64,000 nucleotides of DNA from positions 1 through 64,000 of the IMG/VR virus record IMGVR_UViG_3300003323_000724; one strand, given 5' to 3'. Positions within the stretch are counted from its first letter, which is position 1. Every line of letters begins with the position of its first letter. The stretch is from a virus. The translations under genes were made by a program, and so were the position numbers. Below the pieces are notes generated by a model. It worked only from the letters and a program-made list of their open reading frames with translations, was not told the DNA's origin and did no database searches. Positions 1 through 7,245 of the stretch are shown one piece after another.

Positions 1-60
1 TTAGCAGCAGCGTTAGCAGCAGCGTAAGCAGCAGCGTTAGCAGCAGCGTTAGCAGCGTTT
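1..60 (-). repeat. Short tandem repeat coding for Ala-rich tail
   Basis: Four to five near-identical 12-base units (read on the minus strand as AAC GCT GCT GCT) lie at the window edge, one unit having TAC in place of AAC. They encode Asn-Ala-Ala-Ala repeats in the protein that runs off the left end. A polymerase-slippage origin is likely. Confidence 0.85.
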
Positions 61-287
61 TTGTTTTTCTCCAAAGGTTCTTGTGCCCACAATTCGGCCG
101 CTTCAATTGCCTTCAATGGTCGATCGTCCTCCGGTTGCTCTTTTTGAAAAATGGGAAGAATCGACCGTGCCCATTCTGCTGCTAACAAAACACGAACTCT
201 ATGAGGAATTTTCTTCAGTTCCCTTTCTCGCTCGCTCCAGCCGTTGTCGGTCCATGCTTTGGGCAGTTGCTCTGTTTTGGTTGCCAT
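1..287 (-). CDS. Putative immunity-like protein, C-terminus off window
   Basis: An open frame starts at ATG 287 on the minus strand and reads off the left edge without a stop, so the gene is partial. The visible 95 residues contain AAEWARSILPIF, DDRPLKAIEAAELWA and then Ala-rich NAAA repeats. This order resembles the small planctomycete and bacterial 'putative immunity protein' family, in which helical R/W-rich segments precede Ala-rich helices. The family link is from memory of the pattern and the function is inferred. The repeats make the C-terminus prone to length change. Confidence 0.6.
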   Translation of the reverse strand, partial: MATKTEQLPKAWTDNGWSERERELKKIPHRVRVLLAAEWARSILPIFQKEQPEDDRPLKAIEAAELWAQEPLEKNKNAANAAANAAAYAAANAAA

Positions 288-366
288 TTCAGTAAACTCC
301 TGTTAGGTTTCCGGTGTCCAAGTATGGAACACGTAACCCAAAAAGAAAATCGATAGGAACGGATTT

Positions 367-879
367 ATGGACATTGGCGAAGTGCTCACGCGGCACGGAT
401 CGGACAAGAACACGTACCACACTTACGGACCCGTTTACCAAGAACTGTTCGCCCCCATCCGGGAGCAAATCCAAACGGTACTCGAAATCGGCGTGCTCGG
501 TGGGGCTTCCCTGCGCGCGTGGGAGGAATTCTTCCCCAACGCACAGATTTACGGCCTGGATATCAATGTTGAGCCTTACGAGTGTGGTAGGATCAAAGTA
601 TTCAAGTGTGACGCAACGAAGGAAGATGAGATTCCGGAAGAGATTCGGGGCATGTCATTTGACGTAGGCATCGATGACGGGAGCCATTGGGAAAGTCAGC
701 AGATTGATTCGTGGAAACTGTTCTGGCCGAAGATCAAATTGGGGGGCATTTGGTGCGTAGAAGATATCCAAGCGTCACAGTCCTACGCCAAATTCGAGGA
801 AATGGGGGCCACAGTTTACGATCTCCGTGGCCCGAATTTGAGCTTTGACAATGCGTTAGCTGTTTGGCACAAGAAGTGA
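367..879 (+). CDS. SAM-dependent methyltransferase, MycE-like
   Basis: A 170-residue protein begins with GSDKNTYHTYGPVYQELFAP and continues with VLEIGVLGGASLRAWEEFFP, a Rossmann motif I (E-I-G-x-x-x-G), then IYGLDI and VGIDDGSH. This matches the class I SAM-dependent methyltransferases related to macrocin/mycinamicin sugar O-methyltransferases, which phages often carry in sugar-modification clusters. The substrate cannot be told from the sequence; a glycan, DNA-linked sugar or host metabolite is possible. It is isolated, facing the leftward gene cluster that follows, and has no obvious sugar-biosynthesis neighbours here. Confidence 0.75.
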   Translation: MDIGEVLTRHGSDKNTYHTYGPVYQELFAPIREQIQTVLEIGVLGGASLRAWEEFFPNAQIYGLDINVEPYECGRIKVFKCDATKEDEIPEEIRGMSFDVGIDDGSHWESQQIDSWKLFWPKIKLGGIWCVEDIQASQSYAKFEEMGATVYDLRGPNLSFDNALAVWHKK

Positions 880-883
880 TGTT

Positions 884-1081
884 TTAATCATTATCCCGGT
901 CATAATGAAAGAATATTTGGTGTTCACAGACCGGGCAATTTCCAGTTCCGAAGTCGCCGTCCTTTTGCGTGTATGTGATTTTCAATTCTTTTTGCTCTGC
1001 TTCTATTACAGAATTGGAATTATTACACGATCCTTTCCAAATCCGTTCGTCTGGTGCCTTTCCTCGTTTAACGATTTTCAT
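884..1081 (-). CDS. Small conserved phage protein with CxxC zinc site
   Basis: This 65-residue protein begins MKIVKRGKAPDERIWKGSC and has a second cysteine pair NCPVC followed by FFHYDR. The layout (an Arg-Gly start, 'W.G.C', a beta-rich middle and CPVC near the end) is that of a short zinc-ribbon-like protein common in phage genomes; function unknown. The first Cys has no close partner, so metal binding is uncertain. It overlaps the upstream gene by 14 bases and is the last gene of the leftward cluster. Confidence 0.7.
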   Translation of the reverse strand: MKIVKRGKAPDERIWKGSCNNSNSVIEAEQKELKITYTQKDGDFGTGNCPVCEHQIFFHYDRDND

Positions 1082-1256
1082 CCCCGATCTCCCTGTGTTC
1101 CAGTACGTCCCCGACGATCAGTTTCATTTCCAAATCATATCCTTCCTTCTCCGCGTCCCGCTCCTCGCGGTCCATCAACTCTTCGGCTTCTTTGAGCGTT
1201 GGGCACTCGAAGAGGAACCCCTCTCCGTCCGTTTGGACCCACACGAAATGCGGCAC
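1068..1256 (-). CDS. Hypothetical protein, 62 aa
   Basis: A short acidic protein (VWVQTDGEGFLFECPTLKEA) with a predicted beta hairpin followed by a charged helix EELMDREERDAEKEG. No family recognised. It is packed tightly between neighbours in a leftward operon, which supports it as real. Confidence 0.6.
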   Translation of the reverse strand: MPHFVWVQTDGEGFLFECPTLKEAEELMDREERDAEKEGYDLEMKLIVGDVLEHREIGDENR

Positions 1257-1257
1257 T

Positions 1258-1716
1258 TCAATTCTCCTTTTTGTCTTCCTCTTTTTGGTTCTTCAACAAC
1301 CATTTCCGGTATTGGTGGTGTAAATCATGCAACGCCCACTTCTCGATTCGCTTGGCCGTCTTGAACACGATCGGGCACCCCGGAACGGTCATGATACCAA
1401 CATGGTTCTCCCCGTCCCAAGTGACTTCCTTCTTGGTCCCCACCGGATCTTTGCACGGCTTTAGGATCGGTGATGTGTTTCTAAAGCAGTTGTAGCACTG
1501 TTTCTTGCACTGCTCCGCGATGTCCTGCGTATGGCCGCAGAACCACCGGAACCGGCCCTCTGCGATTATCCCGTCCTTGGAAACCTTCTGTGGGGGCTTT
1601 TCCTTCTTTGGTTTCTCTTCGGGCTTGGGTTTTGGTGGTGGAGCAGCCTGATCCATTTTGGGAATGGTCGCCGGCTTGTTCGCAATCGCCCGTTTCATAT
1701 CGTCTAACTTACCCAT
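1258..1716 (-). CDS. Hypothetical protein with Cys-rich core
   Basis: A 152-residue basic protein: a Pro/Lys-rich linker (about residues 15-45) precedes a core with WFCGHTQDIAEQC, KKQCYNCF and LKPC, possibly a structural zinc site, and a basic tail LLKNQKEEDKKEN. No enzyme motif seen. It starts 8 bases inside the end of the upstream gene, suggesting translational coupling. Confidence 0.65.
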   Translation of the reverse strand: MGKLDDMKRAIANKPATIPKMDQAAPPPKPKPEEKPKKEKPPQKVSKDGIIAEGRFRWFCGHTQDIAEQCKKQCYNCFRNTSPILKPCKDPVGTKKEVTWDGENHVGIMTVPGCPIVFKTAKRIEKWALHDLHHQYRKWLLKNQKEEDKKEN

Positions 1717-2149
1717 TCAGTTTCTCCGTCTTTCGGTCTCTGGGGTGTTTTCTGGGGTTTCCGATCTCAACCAGCCTCTCCGGTCCACAATCGTCAAACA
1801 GGGGCCACAATTCTTCGTATTCGACGTATGCCGCTCCCTGCGGTCGCATTTTCCGCATTCGACAACAGAACAAGAAATCGCCCCAAATGTGCCCCTCTGG
1901 ATGAGCCTCTTTCGCGTCTTCCAACGCCTTTTCCAGCTCCCCAATGTTCTCCGGGGTGACCTCCTCCAGATCCGCACAGCCCCAGTAGAACAGATCGTTG
2001 CAGTTGATGAAAAACGATGCCGGGTAGTTGAATTGTCCACCTCCGTATTTTGGTCCGCATCGCCAATAAAACTGGTCCCGCATGTCGTACTTCTCGCCAA
2101 CCTTCAGCAACCGTTCAATAAACTTCATGTCATAAAATCGTCGTTCCAC
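1709..2149 (-). CDS. Hypothetical protein, 146 aa
   Basis: Aromatic-rich protein with DQFYWRCGPKYGGGQ, FINCNDLFYWGCADLEEV and a segment LEKALEDAKEAHPEG. The 'YWGCAD.E..TPEN' run looks like a small phage-specific fold; no family recognised. It sits in the leftward operon with one base between it and the next gene. Confidence 0.65.
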   Translation of the reverse strand: MERRFYDMKFIERLLKVGEKYDMRDQFYWRCGPKYGGGQFNYPASFFINCNDLFYWGCADLEEVTPENIGELEKALEDAKEAHPEGHIWGDFLFCCRMRKMRPQGAAYVEYEELWPLFDDCGPERLVEIGNPRKHPRDRKTEKLNG

Positions 2150-2150
2150 T

Positions 2151-2348
2151 TCAAATCCCCTCCGGAACTGGAACCAACACCCCGTATCGCTTGTTGAGAA
2201 CCCGACGGCACCGGGCGATCTTCATCCGTAAATCATCCACTACGAGTGTGCCGCCCTCAACGTCAACCGTCCCGGCTTGCATCTTGGCCTGAACGCTCCG
2301 GGCCAGTTCGACGCTGTTGTTCAGGGTTTCAAGGACGGCGTCCTTCAT
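2151..2348 (-). CDS. Hypothetical helical protein, 65 aa
   Basis: The start is placed at ATG 2348 rather than the longer frame because GGAG precedes it at good spacing and the promoter at 2378-2405 would lie inside the longer version. The product (MKDAVLETLNNSVELARSV start) is an amphipathic helical protein ending in a basic segment CRRVLNKRYGV. Function unknown. Confidence 0.65.
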   Translation of the reverse strand: MKDAVLETLNNSVELARSVQAKMQAGTVDVEGGTLVVDDLRMKIARCRRVLNKRYGVLVPVPEGI

Positions 2349-2377
2349 TTCAGCTCTCCGTTTGACTTCGGTACTCA

Positions 2378-2405
2378 ACAATGCCAGACAAATCGGGGAA
2401 GTCAA
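2378..2405 (-). promoter_or_regulatory. Copy of the repeated phage promoter
   Basis: On the minus strand TTGACT is followed after 16 bases by CATTGT and then TGAGTAC. The spacer ends in TCTGG just before the -10 box. It lies directly upstream of the gene starting at 2348. Confidence 0.7.
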
Positions 2406-2410
2406 ATCAC

Positions 2411-2860
2411 TTACCAGTTTTTGCAGACTTCCCGGCACTTTTCAATCGTTCGGTAGGCAGTTAGTGCCCACTGTCTCCAATTGTCATAATCAAACACGCC
2501 CGATCGACTTCCTTGTAAATTCGACGCCAGCACCCACTGCCCTTGATTCACGGCCTCGTTTTCGATGGCCCCTGAATAGACCACCGCCCGGTCAAAATCC
2601 TGAGCGCGCAAACTCCAGATCAGTGAATCACAATCCCCAGAAAACGCATGCAAAACCGGAGGGGCTTTTAGAATCAACCACTCGGCAGCAGCCTTTACGA
2701 TCAGTTCAACTGCTTTGTCTCGGCTTCCTGTTTCATCTTGAACCATGTCGATCGCAATAGCTGGGGGCATGGCTTCCTCCCCAACAAGTTTCTTTAACGG
2801 TGACACGACTCGACTGATCCCCTCCCATGCCTTTTCTGCTAGTTGTTCGGCCGGTGTCAT
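2411..2860 (-). CDS. Hypothetical protein of the MPPAIA paralogue family
   Basis: 149 residues. The N-terminal part AEKAWEGISR...MPPAIAIDMVQDETG resembles genes at 48044-48307 (MPPAIARDWVMEQLG) and, more distantly, 59464-59850, so three paralogues exist in the window. The C-terminal half (SLIWSLRAQDFDRAVVYSGA) is unique to this copy. Function unknown; the shared part looks like a small helical module. A clear promoter copy lies just upstream. Confidence 0.65.
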   Translation of the reverse strand: MTPAEQLAEKAWEGISRVVSPLKKLVGEEAMPPAIAIDMVQDETGSRDKAVELIVKAAAEWLILKAPPVLHAFSGDCDSLIWSLRAQDFDRAVVYSGAIENEAVNQGQWVLASNLQGSRSGVFDYDNWRQWALTAYRTIEKCREVCKNW

Positions 2861-2890
2861 TTTCGGTCTCTGTTTTGTCTTAGGTGCTCA

Positions 2891-2918
2891 AATATGCCTC
2901 ACAGATTTCAGGAGTCAA
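2891..2918 (-). promoter_or_regulatory. Copy of the repeated phage promoter
   Basis: Minus strand: TTGACT, 16 bases ending GTGAGG, CATATT, then TGAGCAC. It drives the gene starting at 2860 and lies at the very end of the Prim-Pol gene, overlapping nothing essential. Confidence 0.75.
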
Positions 2919-2919
2919 A

Positions 2920-4080
2920 TCACCCCAACCGGAATTCTGTCGCTTTTCTCTCAGTCGCACTCGGAACTCCCTTCCGGACCACAATCAGCCGACCGGAAGC
3001 CACCATCTCGTCAATTACTCGCTTCCCAGTCATCCGAGCTACGTTTAAAGCCTCTGCCGCTTTCCTAGAAGACAAAAAGAACACTCCGCTAGGACTTTGG
3101 GCAGCCAACGCCCTGCATCCCTGTAGAAGCAATTCTGTGCGATTTGTGGCGGTATTCGTTTTCTGAGTTGCTTGCCTCAACAGATTCATCGGTCTGGAGT
3201 TCTGCATCGACACTTCGGTTTTCGACCAGTAGGCCCGAAAGTCTCGGAAGCTCACATCGAATTCCTTGGTCCGCATTTCCGAAACTGAAATCGCGTGCCA
3301 GTAGCAGAATGCGATGTACAAGTCGTGCGGATTTGCATCGACGGGCAGAACATCCCGCAACGCTCGGGAGAACCGGCCAATCATCCGATTCCGGGTTCCC
3401 ATCTGAACCACGCGAGTTTTCCGTGCCGCTTCCCGTATCCCGCTCGGTACTTCGTCAGGGGTCGGGAATGCCCCAAATGGGACACAAGTAGTTGACTGGT
3501 AATCAGGGGTTGTTTGGACGGGTTCTGCGGTGTGGGAATTGAGTAATCCTGTCTCGGCTAGTTTGAGGATCGGAAAGCTGGATTTCGACATCGGTGGAAT
3601 TGTGATCCACTCGTAATTGTGGGTGTTGCTTGATTTGTTCGTGATTCGAGATGGGGGCATCAGAACGAAGTGGCCGTCCGAGATCAGTTCTCCGTTACTC
3701 AACCTCTGCCACGGAACCGGATGAGGACAACGGAAGTGAACGTGGCGCCCACGGTGAGTTCTGACAGTTGGACAAATGATAGCGATTTCTTTGTTTGCTC
3801 TGGCCCACACCCGGTACTCATCCATCGTGTCGAAGTCGCGAACGATGTGATGCAGTCCGGCTCCGCTAATCGAACCACAGACGCACCCAATGGCAGTCGT
3901 TCCCCACCGCTTGAAGTGAAACGCAATGTCTCTGTCGTTGAGTTTTTTCTTTTGAAGTTCCAGCCATTCCATATTCGGTTTTTTGTTCTTCCGGACCGGA
4001 AAAACCGACATGCCGAGATTGCGAAGGATCAGAGCTTCTTGAACCAAGTCGTTGACGGGATCGTGCCAGAGCGATACCAT
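2920..4080 (-). CDS. Bifunctional DNA primase/polymerase (Prim-Pol)
   Basis: 386 residues. The N-terminal half fits the Prim-Pol fold (PF09250): SVFPVRKNKKPNMEW, then GCVCGSISGAG, the metal-binding VRDFDTMDE (Asp82, Asp84) and RGRHVHFRCP (His113/His115), and SDGHFVLMPPS. These residues form the nucleotidyl-transfer site that makes primers from NTPs/dNTPs. The C-terminal third contains a winged-helix-like segment (SSRKAAEALNVARMTGKRVI). No fused helicase is present. A separate Toprim primase is encoded at 20806, so the phage has two priming enzymes. It is transcribed leftward, apart from the other replication genes, from a probable promoter at 4158-4185. Confidence 0.8.
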   Translation of the reverse strand: MVSLWHDPVNDLVQEALILRNLGMSVFPVRKNKKPNMEWLELQKKKLNDRDIAFHFKRWGTTAIGCVCGSISGAGLHHIVRDFDTMDEYRVWARANKEIAIICPTVRTHRGRHVHFRCPHPVPWQRLSNGELISDGHFVLMPPSRITNKSSNTHNYEWITIPPMSKSSFPILKLAETGLLNSHTAEPVQTTPDYQSTTCVPFGAFPTPDEVPSGIREAARKTRVVQMGTRNRMIGRFSRALRDVLPVDANPHDLYIAFCYWHAISVSEMRTKEFDVSFRDFRAYWSKTEVSMQNSRPMNLLRQATQKTNTATNRTELLLQGCRALAAQSPSGVFFLSSRKAAEALNVARMTGKRVIDEMVASGRLIVVRKGVPSATERKATEFRLG

Positions 4081-4157
4081 TTCCCTGCACCTCGCCGGAA
4101 TCGAGGGACTATCGAAAGCGGCACCCAGCCACGGGTGCTTCTTTCACTTATGGACCT

Positions 4158-4185
4158 AATATCGCACTTCTCCGCTCCAAATCAA
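4158..4185 (-). promoter_or_regulatory. Probable promoter of the Prim-Pol gene
   Basis: Minus strand TTGATT, 16 bases, GATATT, with TG one base before the -10 box (extended -10). Same 16-base spacing as the repeated promoter, but the spacer differs. Confidence 0.5.
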
Positions 4186-4195
4186 GCCTTAACGC

Positions 4196-4224
4196 TAGAC
4201 ACGAAATCTCGTGATCGGTACTAT
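4196..4224 (+). promoter_or_regulatory. Probable promoter of the 4260-9123 operon
   Basis: TAGACA, 17 bases, TACTAT, 35 bases upstream of the first gene of the rightward secreted/membrane cluster. Its spacing and -10 differ from the repeated promoter, so this block may be expressed at another time. Confidence 0.5.
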
Positions 4225-4259
4225 GCACTTGAAACGACTTCCCTTTTGGGAACTCCTGT

Positions 4260-4589
4260 ATGCAAGACCGGTATCCCACGACGCCGTTGCCCGACGATCC
4301 GGACGCTGAAGCCACCGAGTGGGTGGACGCGCCAGCCGAATCGCACGTCAAGGCATTCCGGTACGTGGACCGGTCCCAGTCGCGTCTCGGCGGTCCCAGC
4401 GAAGTCTGGGTGACGTTTAAGGCCAAGGACACGAAGACCAAGCACTACCCCGAAGTGACGTACAAGTACGAGTGGTATGACCACTCGGCCGGACTCGAAG
4501 CGTGGGGGGCGATTTCCGAAGCCGGAAGCCCCGGGCAAGTCATCGACGGGTGGAAGAAGTCCCACGTTCCTTACCACGGACCGATGTAA
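4260..4589 (+). CDS. KTSC-like small protein
   Basis: 109 residues with a C-terminal half PEVTYKYEWYDHSAGLEAWG followed by AGSPGQVIDGWKKSHVPY. The 'Y.Y..V....W..l..A.SpG..i......' pattern resembles the KTSC domain found in phages and restriction systems. N-terminus is acidic and Pro-rich. Role unknown. First gene of a rightward operon. Confidence 0.6.
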   Translation: MQDRYPTTPLPDDPDAEATEWVDAPAESHVKAFRYVDRSQSRLGGPSEVWVTFKAKDTKTKHYPEVTYKYEWYDHSAGLEAWGAISEAGSPGQVIDGWKKSHVPYHGPM

Positions 4590-4625
4590 CCAGCTCGCCC
4601 AATTCCTCTGAACGGAGTCTTAGAC

Positions 4626-4868
4626 TTGCGTAAGTTTCTGATCGCCACGATTCTCGTCCTCTCCCTCCCGGCCGTTTCCGAAGCCGGCTGTAAGGGAGGA
4701 CTGCTCGCCCGGGTGAAGGAAAACGTCCAGGAGAGGCGTTTAAATCGCACAGGATGCTCTCCAGTGCAAAAAGTCGCGTCCGCTGGCCTGTTTCCCCTTC
4801 GGGCAGTTAAATCGCTTCCTGCGTCATCCTGTGCGAACGGGAAGTGTGGTCTTGGGGTCATCAAGTAA
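4626..4868 (+). CDS. Small secreted protein
   Basis: TTG start with GGAG upstream. The first 20 residues (MRKFLIATILVLSLPAVSEA) form a classic Sec signal peptide with an A-x-A-like cleavage site. The mature part is about 60 residues, basic, with five cysteines (GC.GG, GCSP, SCANGKCG) that could form disulfides. A secreted or periplasmic role during infection is likely, function unknown. Confidence 0.65.
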   Translation: MRKFLIATILVLSLPAVSEAGCKGGLLARVKENVQERRLNRTGCSPVQKVASAGLFPLRAVKSLPASSCANGKCGLGVIK

Positions 4869-4880
4869 CGGATTCGCCCA

Positions 4881-5261
4881 ATGCCGGACCAAGTGTGGAT
4901 TCAATACGGATCGTTCGGAATCGTTTTCCTTATCCTAGTTGGTGGGGGAATCTGGTTCATTCGGTCTGGCTTTCCACAGATGCTTGTTGCGATGCACACG
5001 CTGGCCGATCGGGTAATGCTGACCGTTGAGAAGATGGACGACGGGTGCCGAGCGGAGCGGCGAGAACAACTCGCCGCGTTCCGCACCGAGAGCGAAAAGA
5101 ACCGGGAGATGATGGAGCGGATTTCCAAGTCGGACATGGAGGCGCGGCACAAGCAGGGCGAAGTTTACCAGCGGCAAATCATCGAAATGTTTGAGTATTT
5201 CACGAAACAATCCGGGGGCTTTCATCCGCCCGGAGTAAAACCGAAACCGGGGAACTCCTGA
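4881..5261 (+). CDS. Single-pass membrane protein with coiled coil
   Basis: 126 residues: a transmembrane helix at about residues 10-28 (FGIVFLILVGGGIWFI) and then a long charged helix (AFRTESEKNREMMERISKS). Together with the next gene it forms a pair of tail-out membrane proteins next to a lipoprotein gene, a layout reminiscent of holin/spanin loci, but no family match is evident, so the lysis role is inference only. Confidence 0.65.
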   Translation: MPDQVWIQYGSFGIVFLILVGGGIWFIRSGFPQMLVAMHTLADRVMLTVEKMDDGCRAERREQLAAFRTESEKNREMMERISKSDMEARHKQGEVYQRQIIEMFEYFTKQSGGFHPPGVKPKPGNS

Positions 5262-5725
5262 TGGCAGAGGCTAACGGGACCAAGGAACGAAAGACCCGGA
5301 TCGGGGCCACTGTTGGTGAAATCGCCGACAGCGCGGAGCAGATCACCGATTCGGCCGTTTCGATTAGCAAGATGCCCTCCCAACAAGCGATCACCCTTCT
5401 CGCCGTGGGGAGCATTACCTTCCTCTGTATCTTCCTCGGGTTCCAATCTTGGCGGGAGTCGGAAGACCGCAAGGCTGCGATCAATTCGATGAAGGACCAG
5501 ATGAACGCTCAGATGCGGGAGAACAACTCTCAGCTTGAACTGAAATCGCTCCACTGCCAGCAGGAAGCGGAAAAGGCCCGTGCGGACTCCAAGGAACTGG
5601 TCAAGACGGTGATGACGGCGTTCATCGAAGAGGGAAGTAAGAACCGGACGTTCCAGGCGGAACAGAACGAGAAGCTCCGGACGGAACTGATTTCCACTCT
5701 CCGGATGAAATCTATCGGGCCGTAA
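5261..5725 (+). CDS. Single-pass membrane protein with coiled coil
   Basis: 154 residues. A transmembrane segment (AITLLAVGSITFLCIFLGF) at about residues 43-61 is followed by a long coiled coil (residues 65-145, rich in Glu/Lys/Gln). It starts on the last base of the previous gene, so the two are probably co-translated. Possible roles are lysis, or membrane anchoring of a phage complex. Confidence 0.65.
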   Translation: MAEANGTKERKTRIGATVGEIADSAEQITDSAVSISKMPSQQAITLLAVGSITFLCIFLGFQSWRESEDRKAAINSMKDQMNAQMRENNSQLELKSLHCQQEAEKARADSKELVKTVMTAFIEEGSKNRTFQAEQNEKLRTELISTLRMKSIGP

Positions 5726-6149
5726 CCACACAGTTCTCCAGACGGACGAAGTAATCCACTCGGAGTGATCGCCATTTACCGTCCCGGACTGGACCCTTTG
5801 AAACTCCTGTGATGAGAACCCCCCGCCCTTCGTCCTTCGGAACCGGTTCCCATGTGTGACACACAATAACCGGCTCGAACGCTCCTTGGGTGAGCCAAAT
5901 GCGAACCTCTTGGCCGTCGGTTTTGTAATCGTCCCGATCCACGCGAATGCGGACCTTCCGCCCGGTGTAAATGTCGGCCGTAGTGTAGTCTCGAATCATG
6001 ACCGTCCACCCCACGTCATGAACCGGATCGGGAACCTTGGGAGTGGAAACCACTTGTTTCGGGGAACACCCCACACAAGCGGCAACGATGGCTAGATAAG
6101 AACCCAGAACCGAAGCACCCATAACCCTGTAGACGTGACGAGGATTCAT
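5712..6149 (-). CDS. Lipoprotein on the opposite strand
   Basis: 145 residues. The N-terminus (MNPRHVYRVMGASVLGSYLA...AACVGC) is a signal peptide with lipobox-like cysteines near residues 25-28. The rest is beta-rich (VGWTVMIRDYTTADIYTG, KVRIRVDRDDYKTDGQEVR). It runs against its neighbours, overlaps the end of the upstream gene by 14 bases, and its ATG overlaps the ATG of the next gene as CATG. It could be an outer-membrane exclusion or spanin-like lipoprotein; function not shown by sequence. Confidence 0.6.
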   Translation of the reverse strand: MNPRHVYRVMGASVLGSYLAIVAACVGCSPKQVVSTPKVPDPVHDVGWTVMIRDYTTADIYTGRKVRIRVDRDDYKTDGQEVRIWLTQGAFEPVIVCHTWEPVPKDEGRGVLITGVSKGPVRDGKWRSLRVDYFVRLENCVVTAR

Positions 6150-6528
6150 GAAGACCTCAGCGGGTAAGAAGGTTTCAGTTCAGTCTAGCAAACTCAGTGC
6201 AGGCAAATCCAAAGTTTCGTCTAATCCTAAAGTTAAGGCGAATCCACAAACGCGGACCGAAGAACTCCTCGAAGAGTTAATCTCTCTCCTGAAACCGCTG
6301 TTGGCGGTTCAGCCCCTCATGGACCCACCGCCTCCGGGAACTGGGACGGCTCCCCCGCAAACTGCGTGTCAGCAACCGTGTTGCTGCGAAGGGGCCGCAG
6401 CAGGTACGATCATGTTTTGCGAGGACGGAGTATGTACCGGTCTGTCCGTTCCTACTTATCCCGCCGTCTTGTCGTTCAATCCGAACGCGAACAACGGATT
6501 GCCGTTCTGGGAGCGGATTACTCCTTAA
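6148..6528 (+). CDS. Hypothetical protein with Cys cluster
   Basis: 126 residues: a Lys/Ser-rich N-terminus, a helix TEELLEELISLLKPLLAVQP, a Pro-rich linker and a Cys cluster CQQPCCCEG followed by FCEDGVC. The shape suggests a virion or surface-associated protein. Its start codon overlaps that of the divergent gene. Confidence 0.6.
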   Translation: MKTSAGKKVSVQSSKLSAGKSKVSSNPKVKANPQTRTEELLEELISLLKPLLAVQPLMDPPPPGTGTAPPQTACQQPCCCEGAAAGTIMFCEDGVCTGLSVPTYPAVLSFNPNANNGLPFWERITP

Positions 6529-6593
6529 TCGCTACTGTTGCGTAAAAGGTGTCACACCGGACATGGATTCGCCCGAATTATTTTGGAGGGCCA

Positions 6594-7244
6594 ATGAAAC
6601 TCAAAGCGATTGTTGCTCTACTCCTGTCAGCAGTTCCCGTGTGGGCCGCTCCCCCAGAAGCTCCTACAGATGTAACGGCTGCGAAGGGCGAACTTACCGA
6701 AGTTGTGGTTAAAGTTCCGACCGGGAAGACCCTCTGTTACAAGCTCGTCGGAGCGGAAGCTGCGTTTCGCGAAATGAAGGGATCGGCAGACACCGAGAAG
6801 GTGTTCTGGTTGTTCTCGAAGACGGGCGGTCAGTCATTTGTCGTGTGGTGGTTTCAGGGGGACGCGGACAGTTCCGTTACCAACGTGAACAAGGGGGCTG
6901 CTCCTACTCCTCCCCCCGGTCCCGGCCCGGGACCAGTTCCGCCCCCCACTCCGATCAATGCAACGTGGGCGATTGTAGTCGAGGAAACCTCCGCTCGAAC
7001 TCCTGCCATTTCCGCAGTGCTTAATGACCTTGCGATGTGGAATCGGGTAGCGGCAAAGGGCGTCAAATGGAGGACTTATGATAAAGATTCTGCGGACACC
7101 AAGGCCAAGAAATACGACGTTGCTGCGGCTCCTGTGGGCTACCCGGCTCTCTTGCTCCTTGACAGTGTCGGAAAGGTTCTGAAGGTAAGTAAACTGCCCG
7201 CAACGTCCGTTGAAACCGAAGCTGCAATTACGGGAGGGAAATAA
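6594..7244 (+). CDS. Secreted thioredoxin-fold-like protein
   Basis: ATG 6594 is chosen over an upstream start because GGAGG precedes it and the product then begins with a signal peptide (MKLKAIVALLLSAVPVWAA). A Pro/Gly linker (PGPGPGPVPPP) separates an N-terminal domain from a C-terminal domain resembling a thioredoxin fold: WAIVVEETSARTP, RTYDKDSADTKAKKY and VGYPALLLLDSVGKVL, with the cis-proline position in GYPAL. The redox CxxC is absent, so it is not an active thioredoxin. Secreted, function unknown. Confidence 0.65.
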   Translation: MKLKAIVALLLSAVPVWAAPPEAPTDVTAAKGELTEVVVKVPTGKTLCYKLVGAEAAFREMKGSADTEKVFWLFSKTGGQSFVVWWFQGDADSSVTNVNKGAAPTPPPGPGPGPVPPPTPINATWAIVVEETSARTPAISAVLNDLAMWNRVAAKGVKWRTYDKDSADTKAKKYDVAAAPVGYPALLLLDSVGKVLKVSKLPATSVETEAAITGGK

Positions 7245-7245
7245 C

